NCBI RefSeq assembly: GCF_004795855.1
Contig: NZ_CP039252.1
Coordinates: forward strand, 4,092,001 to 4,156,000
Direction of reading: 5' to 3'
DNA from: Hydrogenophaga sp. PAMC20947
GTDB lineage: Bacteria > Pseudomonadota > Gammaproteobacteria > Burkholderiales > Burkholderiaceae_C
DNA length: 64,000 nucleotides
Under the pieces are notes generated by a model. It was given only the letters and a program-made list of their open reading frames with translations. It was not told the DNA's origin and did not search any database. Shown here one piece after another: positions 18,332 to 27,268 of the stretch (position 1 is the first letter of the stretch; each line of letters starts with the position of its first letter). A program made the translations under genes and the position numbers.

Positions 18332-20101
18332 TCAATCGTCCGCCACAATCCCGAACTCGTGCAGCAGCACACCGATCTGGGTTTTGTCGAGCTTCTTCAT
18401 CAGCAGGTTGCGCAGGAATGCAGGCCCCGGGATGTTGATCTCCTTGCCGTCGCGCAGGCGGCCGGTCGCAGAAAGCAGTACCCGAATGTCGTAGGTGGAG
18501 CCGAATACTTCCGGCACGCCGCGCTCGACGTTGAGCAGCGTGTAGACGGCCTCCATCGGCGTGCGCACGGAGTACTCGGTGGTGAAGATGCAGTCGCGCT
18601 CCTTCGATTCCGCGAACTGGCCGATGAAGGCGAAGTTGACCGCGCCCTCGGGCACCACGTCTGGCCGGTCACCGCCTTGGCGGGGCATGAAAAATGCCGT
18701 CACGTAAGGCATCATCACCGGCACGGCCATCGCGCCGGTTGCGGCCAGTTCAGGGATGTCCTCGACCGGAACACCCATGTGGTAGAGCCATTCCTGGGTG
18801 ATTTCCTCACCGGTGCAGTCCTGCATGTGCTTCTTCACGTAGTCACCGGGCTTCTCGGCGAACAGCCCGTAGACCCAAACCACGATCTGGTCTTTGGGTT
18901 GTGATTTGAAGTGCGGCTGCCGGTTGACCGTCCAACTGAGCAGCCAGGATGAGTCTTTCGCGGTCACGATACCGCCTGTCACCACCTTGCCGCTGAACGG
19001 ATCGCGCTTGGCGATTTTCTGGATGTATTTCGGGATGCGTTCATCGAGCGTGGTGACGGTCGCCGACTCCCACTTGGTCTCAGGGATGTGCGCGCCGAAC
19101 ACGTCCGGGCGGCCGAACGCCGGATCCTTCGCGGCGATGCGCCGCCACAGATCCCATGCCGGCGCAGGTCCCTCATTGAGCTTGGCCGGCGTGTGGTGGT
19201 CGCCGTTGTCAGCGTTCTCGGTGAGCGAGCCGATGGTCATGAACACCAGGTCATCGGCGCCGAGATCGACGCCTGCTTCGACACCGTCACGGCGCCAATG
19301 GATGCGGGTGGCCTGCTTGTGTCCGGAGGCAAAAGTGAAGTCGACATCGGTGACTTCGGTACCGTACTGGAACACCACGCCATGGTCCCGCAGCCATTTG
19401 ACCAGCGGCAGCACCAGGGATTCGTACTGGTTGTACTTGGTGAACTTCAGCGTGGAGAAGTCCGGGAGACCCGAAATCTGGTGGATGAAGCGGTGCAGAT
19501 ACAGCTTCATCTCCAGCGCTGAGTGCCACGACTCGAAAGCGAACATCGTGCGCCAATACAGCCAGAAATTGCTGTCCAGGAATGCTTGGCCGAACACCTC
19601 GTTGATGCGCTTGTTCTCCATCTCCTGGCGGGTCGCCAGGAAGAGATGGACGATTTCCTTCTGCGCTTGCTCGCTGAGTGTGAACAGGCCGTCGGTGTGC
19701 GCGTCCTCGCCGCAGTGCACTGTGGCGCGCTGCAAAGAGGCGTTCGGATCGTCCTTGTTGAGCCAGTAGAACTCGTCGAGCACGCTGGCGCCGTCAATTT
19801 CCAGCGACGGAATCGAGCGGTACAGGTCCCACAGACACTCAAAGTTGCTTTCCATCTCTCGCCCGCCGCGGATCACGAAGCCCTTGTTGGGTTCCTTGAT
19901 GCCGTCCAGCGCGCCGCCGGGCAACTGCTGTTGCTCCAGGAGGGTGATCCGGTTGCCAGGCATCTGGCCGTCACGGATCAAGAAGGCCGCGCCGGCCAGT
20001 GCGGCCAGACCTGAGCCGACAAACCACGCAGTCTTTTTGTCCACGCCCTCGGGTTTGCGTGGACGGGCGAAAGCTTCATAGTTGCCGCTGCTGTAGTACA
20101 T
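18332..20101 (-). CDS. ohyA: Oleate hydratase
   Basis: About 589 residues of the myosin-cross-reactive-antigen/oleate hydratase family. The N-terminus MYYSSGNYEAFARPRKPEG is diagnostic, followed by the FAD-binding VGSGLAALAGAAFLIRDG and later the NRQPHFKSQP and C-terminal EYSVRTPMEAVYTLLN blocks. It hydrates the cis-9 double bond of oleic acid to 10-hydroxystearate, using FAD structurally. The start at 20101 follows a GGAGATCCT ribosome-binding site; an 11-residue upstream extension is rejected. It lies 113 bp after ackA on the same strand. Confidence 0.96.
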   Translation of the reverse strand: MYYSSGNYEAFARPRKPEGVDKKTAWFVGSGLAALAGAAFLIRDGQMPGNRITLLEQQQLPGGALDGIKEPNKGFVIRGGREMESNFECLWDLYRSIPSLEIDGASVLDEFYWLNKDDPNASLQRATVHCGEDAHTDGLFTLSEQAQKEIVHLFLATRQEMENKRINEVFGQAFLDSNFWLYWRTMFAFESWHSALEMKLYLHRFIHQISGLPDFSTLKFTKYNQYESLVLPLVKWLRDHGVVFQYGTEVTDVDFTFASGHKQATRIHWRRDGVEAGVDLGADDLVFMTIGSLTENADNGDHHTPAKLNEGPAPAWDLWRRIAAKDPAFGRPDVFGAHIPETKWESATVTTLDERIPKYIQKIAKRDPFSGKVVTGGIVTAKDSSWLLSWTVNRQPHFKSQPKDQIVVWVYGLFAEKPGDYVKKHMQDCTGEEITQEWLYHMGVPVEDIPELAATGAMAVPVMMPYVTAFFMPRQGGDRPDVVPEGAVNFAFIGQFAESKERDCIFTTEYSVRTPMEAVYTLLNVERGVPEVFGSTYDIRVLLSATGRLRDGKEINIPGPAFLRNLLMKKLDKTQIGVLLHEFGIVADD

Positions 20102-20214
20102 AGGATCTCCGTTGATGGATGTGGAACCCAACACCGGGCGGTGACGGGTTTGAAATGGGGGTATCTCGACGCAGCCGTGATTGCTCGGGCCCCGGCGGGT
20201 ACACCATGGTCGCC

Positions 20215-21417
20215 TTACGCCACGGACCCCAGCACGACACGTGCCACCGCATCAGCAATGACCGACTCTTCATTGGTGGGGATCACCCAGACTGAAACTG
20301 GCGAGCCGGCGGCGGTGATGCAGGGCCCGTGTTGCGCATTGGCTTGTGGGTCCAGCTCGATACCCAGCCACCGGCTTTGCTCACAGATGCGTTGGCGTAC
20401 CTCAGCCGAATGTTCACCAATGCCCGCGGTGAAGACCAGGGCGTCCAGTCCGCCAAGCGCGGCCGCCAATGAACCCAGCTCGCGAACAGCGCGGTACACA
20501 AACAGTTCGATCGCTTCTTGTGCGGCACCGGTGTCGCTGCCCAGCAGCTCCCGGAGATCCGACGACAAACCCGACACACCCAACAGGCCGCTTTGCTTGT
20601 ACAGCAGCTCGCTCACCTGAGCGGGCGACAGGCCCTTCTGATCGATCAGATGGAGCACCACACCAGGGTCGAGGTTGCCGCAGCGCGTGCCCATGACGAG
20701 GCCATCGAGCGCGGTGAAGCCCATGGTCGTGGCCATGCTGCGCTGTCCCTGCATCCCACACATGCTGGCGCCGTTTCCCAGATGGGCCACCACCACTTTT
20801 CCACTCGCCTTTTCGCCCAGGAATTGGGGCAAGGTTTGTGAGATGTACTGATAGGACAAACCGTGGAAGCCGTAGCGCCGAATGCCCTCATCGCTGAGCG
20901 ATCGGGGCAGGGCGTAGGCTTGAGCCACTTCGGGCTGTGTTCGATGAAATGCCGTGTCAAAGCATGCCACCTGGGGCAGTTCGGGGAGCTTGGCCTGGAG
21001 CGCGCGGATGGCGCGCAATGCGGGGGGTTGGTGCAAGGGGGCCAGGGAACTCAGGGTGTCCAGTTGGAGTAGCACTTCGCCGTCGATGCGCACGGGTGAC
21101 GCGAACAACATGCCCCCGTGCACCACACGGTGCCCCGCGGCCACCAGCCGGTGCGTGCCATCGCGGTGGGCCTGTAACCATGCCAGCACGGTTCCCATGG
21201 CCTGTTCATGCGGATTGGCCGAACCATCGACGGGCAGGAGGGAGTCGTCGAGCCGGTGTCCTTCTGCATTGAACGCGGTGAAGTGGGGGTGTGCACCCAG
21301 CCCCTCGACCTGGCCATGGGCCAGCCGAGAAAGCGGAGCAGACCCAACCGCCATTTCGTAGACGGCGAACTTCAAACTCGACGAGCCTGAGTCGAGAACC
21401 AGAATCACGTCGTGCAT
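20215..21417 (-). CDS. ackA: Acetate kinase
   Basis: A 400-residue acetate/butyrate kinase (ASKHA fold): ILVLDSGSSSLKFAVYE opening, HRVVHGG, CFDTAFHRTQP, RRYGFHGLSYQYIS, HLGNGASMCG and FTAGIGEHSAEVR are all present, so it looks catalytically intact. It makes acetate and ATP from acetyl phosphate. The ATG at 21417 comes one base after the stop of the fused MaoC-phosphotransacetylase gene, which supplies the acyl phosphate. The longer open frame upstream is only a shadow of that gene. Confidence 0.95.
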   Translation of the reverse strand: MHDVILVLDSGSSSLKFAVYEMAVGSAPLSRLAHGQVEGLGAHPHFTAFNAEGHRLDDSLLPVDGSANPHEQAMGTVLAWLQAHRDGTHRLVAAGHRVVHGGMLFASPVRIDGEVLLQLDTLSSLAPLHQPPALRAIRALQAKLPELPQVACFDTAFHRTQPEVAQAYALPRSLSDEGIRRYGFHGLSYQYISQTLPQFLGEKASGKVVVAHLGNGASMCGMQGQRSMATTMGFTALDGLVMGTRCGNLDPGVVLHLIDQKGLSPAQVSELLYKQSGLLGVSGLSSDLRELLGSDTGAAQEAIELFVYRAVRELGSLAAALGGLDALVFTAGIGEHSAEVRQRICEQSRWLGIELDPQANAQHGPCITAAGSPVSVWVIPTNEESVIADAVARVVLGSVA

Positions 21418-21418
21418 G

Positions 21419-22840
21419 TCAGGCCCCCATGGCATGGTGGTGCGCAAGCAAGGCCACGGCACACGATGCCACTCGCGAATGTGCCGAGTCCGCACGGCTG
21501 GTGAGCACGATCGGGACCTTGGCGCCCAGCACCACCCCGGCGGCCTGGGCATCGGCCAGGTATTCGAGCTGCTTGGCCAGCATGTTGCCGGCCTCGAGGT
21601 TGGGCACGACCAGGATGTCGGCGTCGCCCGCCACCTCTGAGTGGATGCCCTTGATGCCAGCGGCAAAGACCGACACCGCATTGTCGAAAGCCAGGGGGCC
21701 ATCGAGCACGCCGCCCACGATCTGGCCACGATCGACCATCTTGCACAGGGCCGCAGCGTCCATGGAAGAACGCATCTTCGGGGTCACCGTTTCGACAGCA
21801 GACAGGATGGCCACCTTGGGTCGGGCGATGCCCAGGGCGTGTGCCAGGTCGATTGCGTTGCGCACGATGTCGGCTTTGGCTTCGAAGTCGGGCTCGATGT
21901 TGATCGCTGCGTCGGTGACCAGCAAGGGCTTGCCGTACCGGGGCACATCGAGCACGAAGATGTGGCTGATGCGGCGCGCGGTGCGCAAGCCGTTGGCCGG
22001 TGTCACCACTTCGCTCATCAGCTCGTCGGTGTGCAGGCTGCCTTTCATCAGGGCGTGAACTTCACCAGTCTGCGCCATGGACACGGATTTCTGCGCAGCC
22101 GCATGGCTGTGTGGCACGTCGACGATCGGAAGCGCAGCAATATCGAGTTGGTTTTCCGCAGCCACAGCGCGAATTTTCTCCGCAGGGCCGACCAGGACAG
22201 GTTCGATCAAGCCCAGTTGTGCGGCCTGGATCGCGCCTTCCAGTGCTTCTCGGCTGCAAGGGTGCACCACCGCCATGCGAATGGGCTTGCATCGCTGGGC
22301 GGCGGCCAGCAGCTGGCCATAGCGCAGGTTCTTGTCAGCGACCAGCACGTCGGGCAGCTCGGTGCGTTGAATGCGCAGCTTCTCTTTGGGCGGCACCACT
22401 TCGGCCTGGCCGTCGATGACCACCTCGCCGTTCTGATCGACGCAGCGCGTGTCGAGCACTGCGCGGTGGTGCTCGGCATCGAGTGAGGCCACGGTGACGG
22501 TCACGGTCAGGTTGTCGCCGGGATGAACCGGGCGGAGAAAGCGCAGGGTCTGGCTGACATAGATGGTGCCTGGCCCTGGAAATTCCGTGCCCAGCACCAT
22601 GGAGATCAACGCGCCGCCCAACATACCGTGGGCGATGATTTCGCCGAAGCGTGTCGTCTTGGCGTAGGCGGCATCGACATGGGCCGGGTTGACATCGCCC
22701 GAGACCTTGGCGAACAGCACGATATCGGCCTTGGTCAGCGTGCGCTGGATGGAAGCGCTGGCGCCCACGCGCAGTTCAGCGAACGGGTGATTCTCGATCC
22801 AGAGGTTTTCCTCTGGCACATCGTTGCGGTCGTCTGGCAT
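21419..22840 (-). CDS. Bifunctional enoyl-CoA hydratase (MaoC) / phosphate acetyltransferase
   Basis: A 473-residue fusion. Residues about 10-150 are a MaoC-type hot-dog hydratase (DIVLFAKVSGDVNPAHVDAAYA, FGEIIAHGMLGGALIS). Residues about 165-470 are a PTA/PTB acyltransferase (VHPCSREALEGAIQAA, RRISHIFVLDVPRYGKPLLVTDAAINIEPD, VLGAKVPIVLTSRADSAHSR). It hydrates enoyl-CoA and exchanges CoA for phosphate. Placed between fabI and ackA, it links acyl-CoA pools to acyl phosphate and ATP. This fusion is known in proteobacteria. Confidence 0.93.
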   Translation of the reverse strand: MPDDRNDVPEENLWIENHPFAELRVGASASIQRTLTKADIVLFAKVSGDVNPAHVDAAYAKTTRFGEIIAHGMLGGALISMVLGTEFPGPGTIYVSQTLRFLRPVHPGDNLTVTVTVASLDAEHHRAVLDTRCVDQNGEVVIDGQAEVVPPKEKLRIQRTELPDVLVADKNLRYGQLLAAAQRCKPIRMAVVHPCSREALEGAIQAAQLGLIEPVLVGPAEKIRAVAAENQLDIAALPIVDVPHSHAAAQKSVSMAQTGEVHALMKGSLHTDELMSEVVTPANGLRTARRISHIFVLDVPRYGKPLLVTDAAINIEPDFEAKADIVRNAIDLAHALGIARPKVAILSAVETVTPKMRSSMDAAALCKMVDRGQIVGGVLDGPLAFDNAVSVFAAGIKGIHSEVAGDADILVVPNLEAGNMLAKQLEYLADAQAAGVVLGAKVPIVLTSRADSAHSRVASCAVALLAHHHAMGA

Positions 22841-22884
22841 GGGGGGTCTTCGAGGGTTGAAAGGGTGGATGGATGATCTGAGCT

Positions 22885-23688
22885 TCAGCCCATGATGTGG
22901 TAGCCGGCGTCGACGAATGCGACGTTGCCCGTCATGCCGCGAGCGGCGTCGGTGAACAGCATGGCGGTGACCGCACCGACCTCATCAATGCTCACCAGTT
23001 GGTGTTCTGGTGCGCGTTGCGCAGCCTGCTCCAGCAGGGCGTCGAAATGATCGATGCCCGATGCGGCGCGCGTCTTGATCGGGCCCGGGGATACCGCATG
23101 AACCCGAATGCGTTTGGGGCCCAGCTCGATGGCCAGATAGCGCACCGTGGATTCGAGAGCCGCTTTGACCGGGCCCATCATGCCGTAGCTGCCAATGACT
23201 TTCTGGGCACCGTAGTAGCTCATGGTGACCATGGCGCCGCCGTCGGTCATCAAAGGCTCAGCCAGCTGCGCCATGCGGATGAATGAGTGGCAGGAGACGT
23301 TCATGGCGCGTGCAAAGCCCTCGGCACTGCAGTCCACGACGCGGCCGTGCAGATCGTCTTTGGGCGCAAAGGCAATGGCATGCAGCAGGAAATCCAGCTT
23401 GCCCCATTGCTGGGTGATGCGCTCAAAAACAGCTTCGAGCTGACCCGGTTGCTCGACGTCGAGCGGCATGAAAATCTCGGCACCCAGCTCTTCGGCCAGC
23501 GGCTCGACATAGGGTTTTGCACGGTCGTTGAGGTAGGTGAGCGCGAGCGTTCCGCCCAGTTGGTGGATCGCACGGGCACAGCCGTAGGCGATGCTGTGCT
23601 CATTGGCCACACCGACCACAAGGCCCCTTTTTCCAGCCAGAGTGGCAAGCGAATTCGGGTGCAAGGGCAAGGCGGTATCGGAATTCAA
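22885..23688 (-). CDS. fabI: Enoyl-[acyl-carrier-protein] reductase
   Basis: A 267-residue short-chain dehydrogenase of the FabI type: GLVVGVANEHSIAYGCARAI at the cofactor site, LDFLLHAIAFAP, and the catalytic pair Y-x6-K in SYGMMGPVKAALESTVRYLA, followed by RVHAVSPGPIKTRAASGI. It reduces trans-2-enoyl-ACP with NAD(P)H. It seems to start at TTG with a strong AGGAGATCA ribosome-binding site. The position 10 bp after a PHA-synthase-like gene suggests a specialised second FabI rather than the housekeeping one (inference). Confidence 0.93.
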   Translation of the reverse strand: MNSDTALPLHPNSLATLAGKRGLVVGVANEHSIAYGCARAIHQLGGTLALTYLNDRAKPYVEPLAEELGAEIFMPLDVEQPGQLEAVFERITQQWGKLDFLLHAIAFAPKDDLHGRVVDCSAEGFARAMNVSCHSFIRMAQLAEPLMTDGGAMVTMSYYGAQKVIGSYGMMGPVKAALESTVRYLAIELGPKRIRVHAVSPGPIKTRAASGIDHFDALLEQAAQRAPEHQLVSIDEVGAVTAMLFTDAARGMTGNVAFVDAGYHIMG

Positions 23689-23698
23689 GGTGATCTCC

Positions 23699-25567
23699 TC
23701 AAGGAATCAAAACGTATTGGCCGGGTGCATCGCCCAGCACGGGCAGGCCCGCCTGCGCCGCGCCCATGGCGGGAGGCGCCACGCGTTCCCCGGCATGGGC
23801 ATCCAGCCATTCGGCCCAGCTCGGCCACCACGAGCCTTCAATGCTCGGCGTGTCGGCAAACCAGGTATCGGGATCCACATAGCGCTGGTCCGCCGCCCGC
23901 ATGGCCACCTGGTGGCTGCGCCGCACACCAGGGCCGGGTGGATTGACCACGCCCACGTTGTGTCCGCCGGTGGTCAGGCAGAAGGTCACCTCGGTATCGG
24001 TGAGCATGTGAATCTTGTAGACCGAGGGCCAGGGCGCCACGGTATCGCGCTGTGCGGCCACGCTGAACACCGGGATGCGGATGTCGCTCAGAGCAATTGG
24101 ACGGCCGTCGACCTGGTAGCGGCCTTCGGCGAGATCGTTGTTCAGGTACAGACTGCGCAGGTATTCGCTGTGTTGCCGGAAGGGCATGCGGGTGGCGTCA
24201 GCGTTCCATGCCCCCAGGTCGGTTATGGGCTGGCGGATACCAAACAGGTAGTCGCGCACCATGCGCGACCAGATCAGATCGCGGGAATTGAGCAGCGCGA
24301 AAGCGCCGGCCATTTGCTTGCCATCGAGGAAGCCGTGTTCCCACATGACGTCTTCAAGGTACGCGAGCTGGCTTTCGTCGATGAACAGAGACAATTCGCC
24401 CGGCTCGGTGAAATCCAGCTCGCTGGCCAGCAGGGTCATCGAACCCAGGCGGGTGTCGCCCTCGCGGGCCAGAGCGGCCGCCGCAATTCCCAGCAGCGTG
24501 CCGCCCAGGCAATACCCCATGGTGTTGAGCGAACGCTCGGGCACGATGGTGGTGGCCGCATCAATCGCGTCCAGAATGCCCTTTTTGAGGTAGTCGTCCA
24601 TGCCCAGATCTCGGTCCTGGGCATCCGGGTTTTTCCACGACACCATGAACACGGTGTGCCCGCGCCCCACCAGATACCGCACCAGCGAATTGCCCGGCGA
24701 GAGATCCAGAATGTAGTATTTCAGGATCCACGAGGGCACGACCAGAACCGGATCGGCGAACACCGTTTCGGTCTGTGGGGTGTACTGGATCAGCTCGATC
24801 AATTCGTTGCGGTAGACCACCTTGCCAGGCGTGATCGCCACTTCATGGCCTGGGCGGAAATGCTCAGCCCCTTCTGGTGGTTGATCGGCTTTTTGGCGCA
24901 ACCAGTCTTCCCACCAGTACCGAGCGCCCCGCAGCAGGTTGCCGCCGCCTTCTTTCAGGGTCGTTTGAATCAGCTCGGGGTTGGTGGCGAGAAAATTCGA
25001 CGGTGAAAACGTGTCAAGCAACTGGCGCGTACCGAAGGTGGCGATCTGTTCGTGGTGGCGGCTCACGCCGTTCACTCCGGTGGTCGCGTTGTGCCACCAC
25101 TGCTGGTTGAGCAGAAAGGATTCGTAGATCAGGTTGAACGGCCACTGCTGCCATTCCGGGGCGTGGAAACGCTTGTCCTGCGGCAAAGGCTCGATGCAGG
25201 GGGCGCAGTCACCTCCGGCTGCCTTTGTTCCGAACATCGCCAGACGGGCGGCCTTGCGCAGCGCCTTTTCGACCAGTTCCTTTTGCTTGCCGGGCGCCAT
25301 CGCGAGATGAACCCACCAGTCGGCATACGAAGCCACCAGCGTCTCGGGGGAGAGCCCTTGGGTGAGCCGCGCCATGGCCGCATGAATCCTGCGATCGAGG
25401 TGGCGCCGCTCCGTCGCTTCGTCGTGAACCGCTGTTGGCGGTGCAGCGACTGCGCGAGCTGGCCGCGTGGGCAATGCCGGAACCTGTATCGAGGCAACAG
25501 CCTTTTTCCGCGCGGGGCGGGTGGCCGCTGGCTTGCGGCTGGAGGGGGGTGTTTTGGGTGGGGTCAT
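23699..25567 (-). CDS. PHA/PHB synthase family protein
   Basis: About 622 residues of the PhaC alpha/beta-hydrolase family. A Pro/Lys/Ala-rich basic N-terminus (about 60 residues) precedes the PHA-polymerase N-domain (LNQQWWHNATTGVNGVSRHHEQ). The lipase-like box is GYCLGG, with Cys360 counted from the TTG at 25588. The active-site Asp and His regions are in VAAQRDTVAPWPSVY and TGGHNVGVVNPPGPGV. Either ATG 25567 or TTG 25588 could start it. As the first gene of the fabI/maoC-pta/ackA operon it may polymerise 3-hydroxyacyl-CoA, or act as an acyl-CoA hydrolase. Confidence 0.9.
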   Translation of the reverse strand: MTPPKTPPSSRKPAATRPARKKAVASIQVPALPTRPARAVAAPPTAVHDEATERRHLDRRIHAAMARLTQGLSPETLVASYADWWVHLAMAPGKQKELVEKALRKAARLAMFGTKAAGGDCAPCIEPLPQDKRFHAPEWQQWPFNLIYESFLLNQQWWHNATTGVNGVSRHHEQIATFGTRQLLDTFSPSNFLATNPELIQTTLKEGGGNLLRGARYWWEDWLRQKADQPPEGAEHFRPGHEVAITPGKVVYRNELIELIQYTPQTETVFADPVLVVPSWILKYYILDLSPGNSLVRYLVGRGHTVFMVSWKNPDAQDRDLGMDDYLKKGILDAIDAATTIVPERSLNTMGYCLGGTLLGIAAAALAREGDTRLGSMTLLASELDFTEPGELSLFIDESQLAYLEDVMWEHGFLDGKQMAGAFALLNSRDLIWSRMVRDYLFGIRQPITDLGAWNADATRMPFRQHSEYLRSLYLNNDLAEGRYQVDGRPIALSDIRIPVFSVAAQRDTVAPWPSVYKIHMLTDTEVTFCLTTGGHNVGVVNPPGPGVRRSHQVAMRAADQRYVDPDTWFADTPSIEGSWWPSWAEWLDAHAGERVAPPAMGAAQAGLPVLGDAPGQYVLIP

Positions 25568-25588
25568 CGCAGGGTCCAAGTGAGTCAA

Positions 25589-26212
25589 GCTGGCGCCGGA
25601 ATCGCGGCAGGCCGCAACCGCTGTCGAGCACCGCAGTGCCCGGCAAAAGACGGCCGCGAAACATCCGGGCCGGCGTCTTTGAGCAAGATGCTGTGCTGGC
25701 GTCCATGTAGGCAGAGAACGGGGATACGAACATCATCGGCGCAATCACCCGGATGCCGAGCGGAACCGGCCCGCTTTTCTTGACAGATATCAACATTCCG
25801 TTCGATGTGGCTTGAAGCTCATCAGGCCCAGTGGCTCGAATGGGGTCAGATCAGTCAAATCCTATGTGATGAGGGGTTGTCGTGCTGCCCTTGGTCATAC
25901 CGCTGCTGACGACTGGGATCGGTATCTGAGACTCGTCGGGCGACGCAAAGTTTCAGCAGGTAGCTTGGCCCTGTTCTGGTTTGAGGGCTTTGGACATGGC
26001 GTGGGCCTTCCAAGCCGACTCACTTCATGGCCCGCGAAGCGCCCGCGCGCTGGCTCGAGGCGCCCAATGGGGACACCGCTGGACAACGGGTTCCAGCTGT
26101 GGGATCACACATGGTTGGCCACCAGCGCCCAGCGGCGGTCAATCTCCTGTGCTCTCTGGTTTCATCTTGTTTCTTGACAAGGGGTCTGTGAAACCAGCCG
26201 TGAGCCAACGGC
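25589..26212. other. Intergenic region upstream of the PHA-synthase-like operon
   Basis: About 620 bp between two minus-strand genes. Open frames here are short, Arg/Pro-rich and conflicting, and none has a recognisable product. The promoter of the 25.6-20.2 kb operon should lie at its left end. Confidence 0.4.
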
Positions 26213-27106
26213 TTATCTATTTGTCCCAGCTTGGAATCCGGGTGCGAGCGGGGCACTGCCCACACCGTCCAGCTGCGTTGGGTCGGGCAGCCACAGCCTG
26301 AACGCTGGGCCCTTGAGGTGTGCATCACGGCTGCAGTCCACCTGCCACTGCCGCAGCACGTACCCTGCCATCGCGGCCCTGAGCGTGACATTCAGGCGAC
26401 CGCGCTGCATGCCAAAGTCCCGTGCGATGACTTTGGGATGGAGGTGTGATGGGTGGGGCAGAAGGGTCAGGCTGACTTGGCGATGCCACTGTGCATCTGC
26501 GCTTGCCCGCTCTTCGGGGGCCAGTGCCCTGGCGGACTTCTTGGGGGCGACACGCTCCATGCGGGTGAGCACCAGGTCTCTGAAATGGCCCTTGGTGCGA
26601 TCGAATGCGCGCACGTGCCAGCGCAGGCCTGAATCGACCAGCGAATGGGGGACGATTTCGCGTGGTTCAGGCCCGTTCTTCATGGATTGGTAGTTCAGCG
26701 CCAGGACCTGGCTGGCACAGATGGCGCGGGTCACAGTGGCCAAGGTCTCCAGCGAAGGAAGATTCAAGTGTGCGGGCACCGCATGCGACAGCAGCTCGCC
26801 GGTTGTGGCAGGCTCTCCCGCGCCAAGGCCCGTGGTCAGCGCGGCGAGCACCTGGCCCACGTCGTGCTGAAAAATGGGTCGAAAACCCGGGGCGTATCGG
26901 TAGGCCTTGCGTTCGTAACAGACGTTACCTGGGGCCAGCTCCTTGTAAAGTGACAGGTCGCGGGTGCCCGCAGCGGTCGCCAATTCAAAGCGTTCGAGTA
27001 CATGCTTGCGGGCGATCTCGCCATGGAACCACACCTTGAACTCGATGTAGGCCAAGCGCTTTCGTTGCGCCGCAGACAGTTCGATAAGTGTGGAATGGGT
27101 CGGCAT
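26213..27106 (-). CDS. WYL-domain transcriptional regulator (BrxR/CapW-like)
   Basis: A 297-residue regulator with an N-terminal winged-helix region (RLAYIEFKVWFHGEIARKHVLERFELATAAGTRDLSLYKEL), a linker typical of BrxR/CapW (NVCYERKAYRYAPGFRPIF), a central WYL domain (about 125-200: ASQVLALNYQSMKNGPEPREIVPHSLVDSGLRWHVRAFDRTKGHFRDLVLTRM, shown here only as landmarks IVPHSLVDSGLRWHV and FRDLVLTRM), and a C-terminal WCX-like part. Relatives repress phage-defence operons and may sense nucleic-acid ligands. It is divergent from a phosphoesterase gene, with a palindrome between them, so it probably controls both. Confidence 0.85.
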   Translation of the reverse strand: MPTHSTLIELSAAQRKRLAYIEFKVWFHGEIARKHVLERFELATAAGTRDLSLYKELAPGNVCYERKAYRYAPGFRPIFQHDVGQVLAALTTGLGAGEPATTGELLSHAVPAHLNLPSLETLATVTRAICASQVLALNYQSMKNGPEPREIVPHSLVDSGLRWHVRAFDRTKGHFRDLVLTRMERVAPKKSARALAPEERASADAQWHRQVSLTLLPHPSHLHPKVIARDFGMQRGRLNVTLRAAMAGYVLRQWQVDCSRDAHLKGPAFRLWLPDPTQLDGVGSAPLAPGFQAGTNR

Positions 27107-27174
27107 GGTCACCTGTTGCGATAATTTCGGGCAAATGAATTCTAGGTCGATCGAATCAAAATGACGTGATAATA

Positions 27175-27193
27175 AAATCAATCCAATTGATTT
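27175..27193. promoter_or_regulatory. Operator-like palindrome between the WYL regulator and the phosphoesterase
   Basis: Perfect inverted repeat AAATCAAT-CCA-ATTGATTT in the 162-bp divergent promoter region. It directly follows a TGATAATAA word that could be an extended -10 element for the rightward gene. A dimeric winged-helix repressor bound here would block that promoter. Flanking AATAAA/TTTATT partly extends the symmetry. Confidence 0.6.
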
Positions 27194-27268
27194 GTTTATT
27201 GGGTCGACTTGCAAGCTGTTGCTGAAATTTGCGCGGCAACCGGCCCTTTGAATGTTAGGAGCAATGCA

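Noticed and set aside
21418..21729. N-terminal extension of the acetate kinase frame
   Set aside because: The extension is a shadow of the MaoC-PTA gene; the true start at 21417 matches the conserved acetate-kinase N-terminus.
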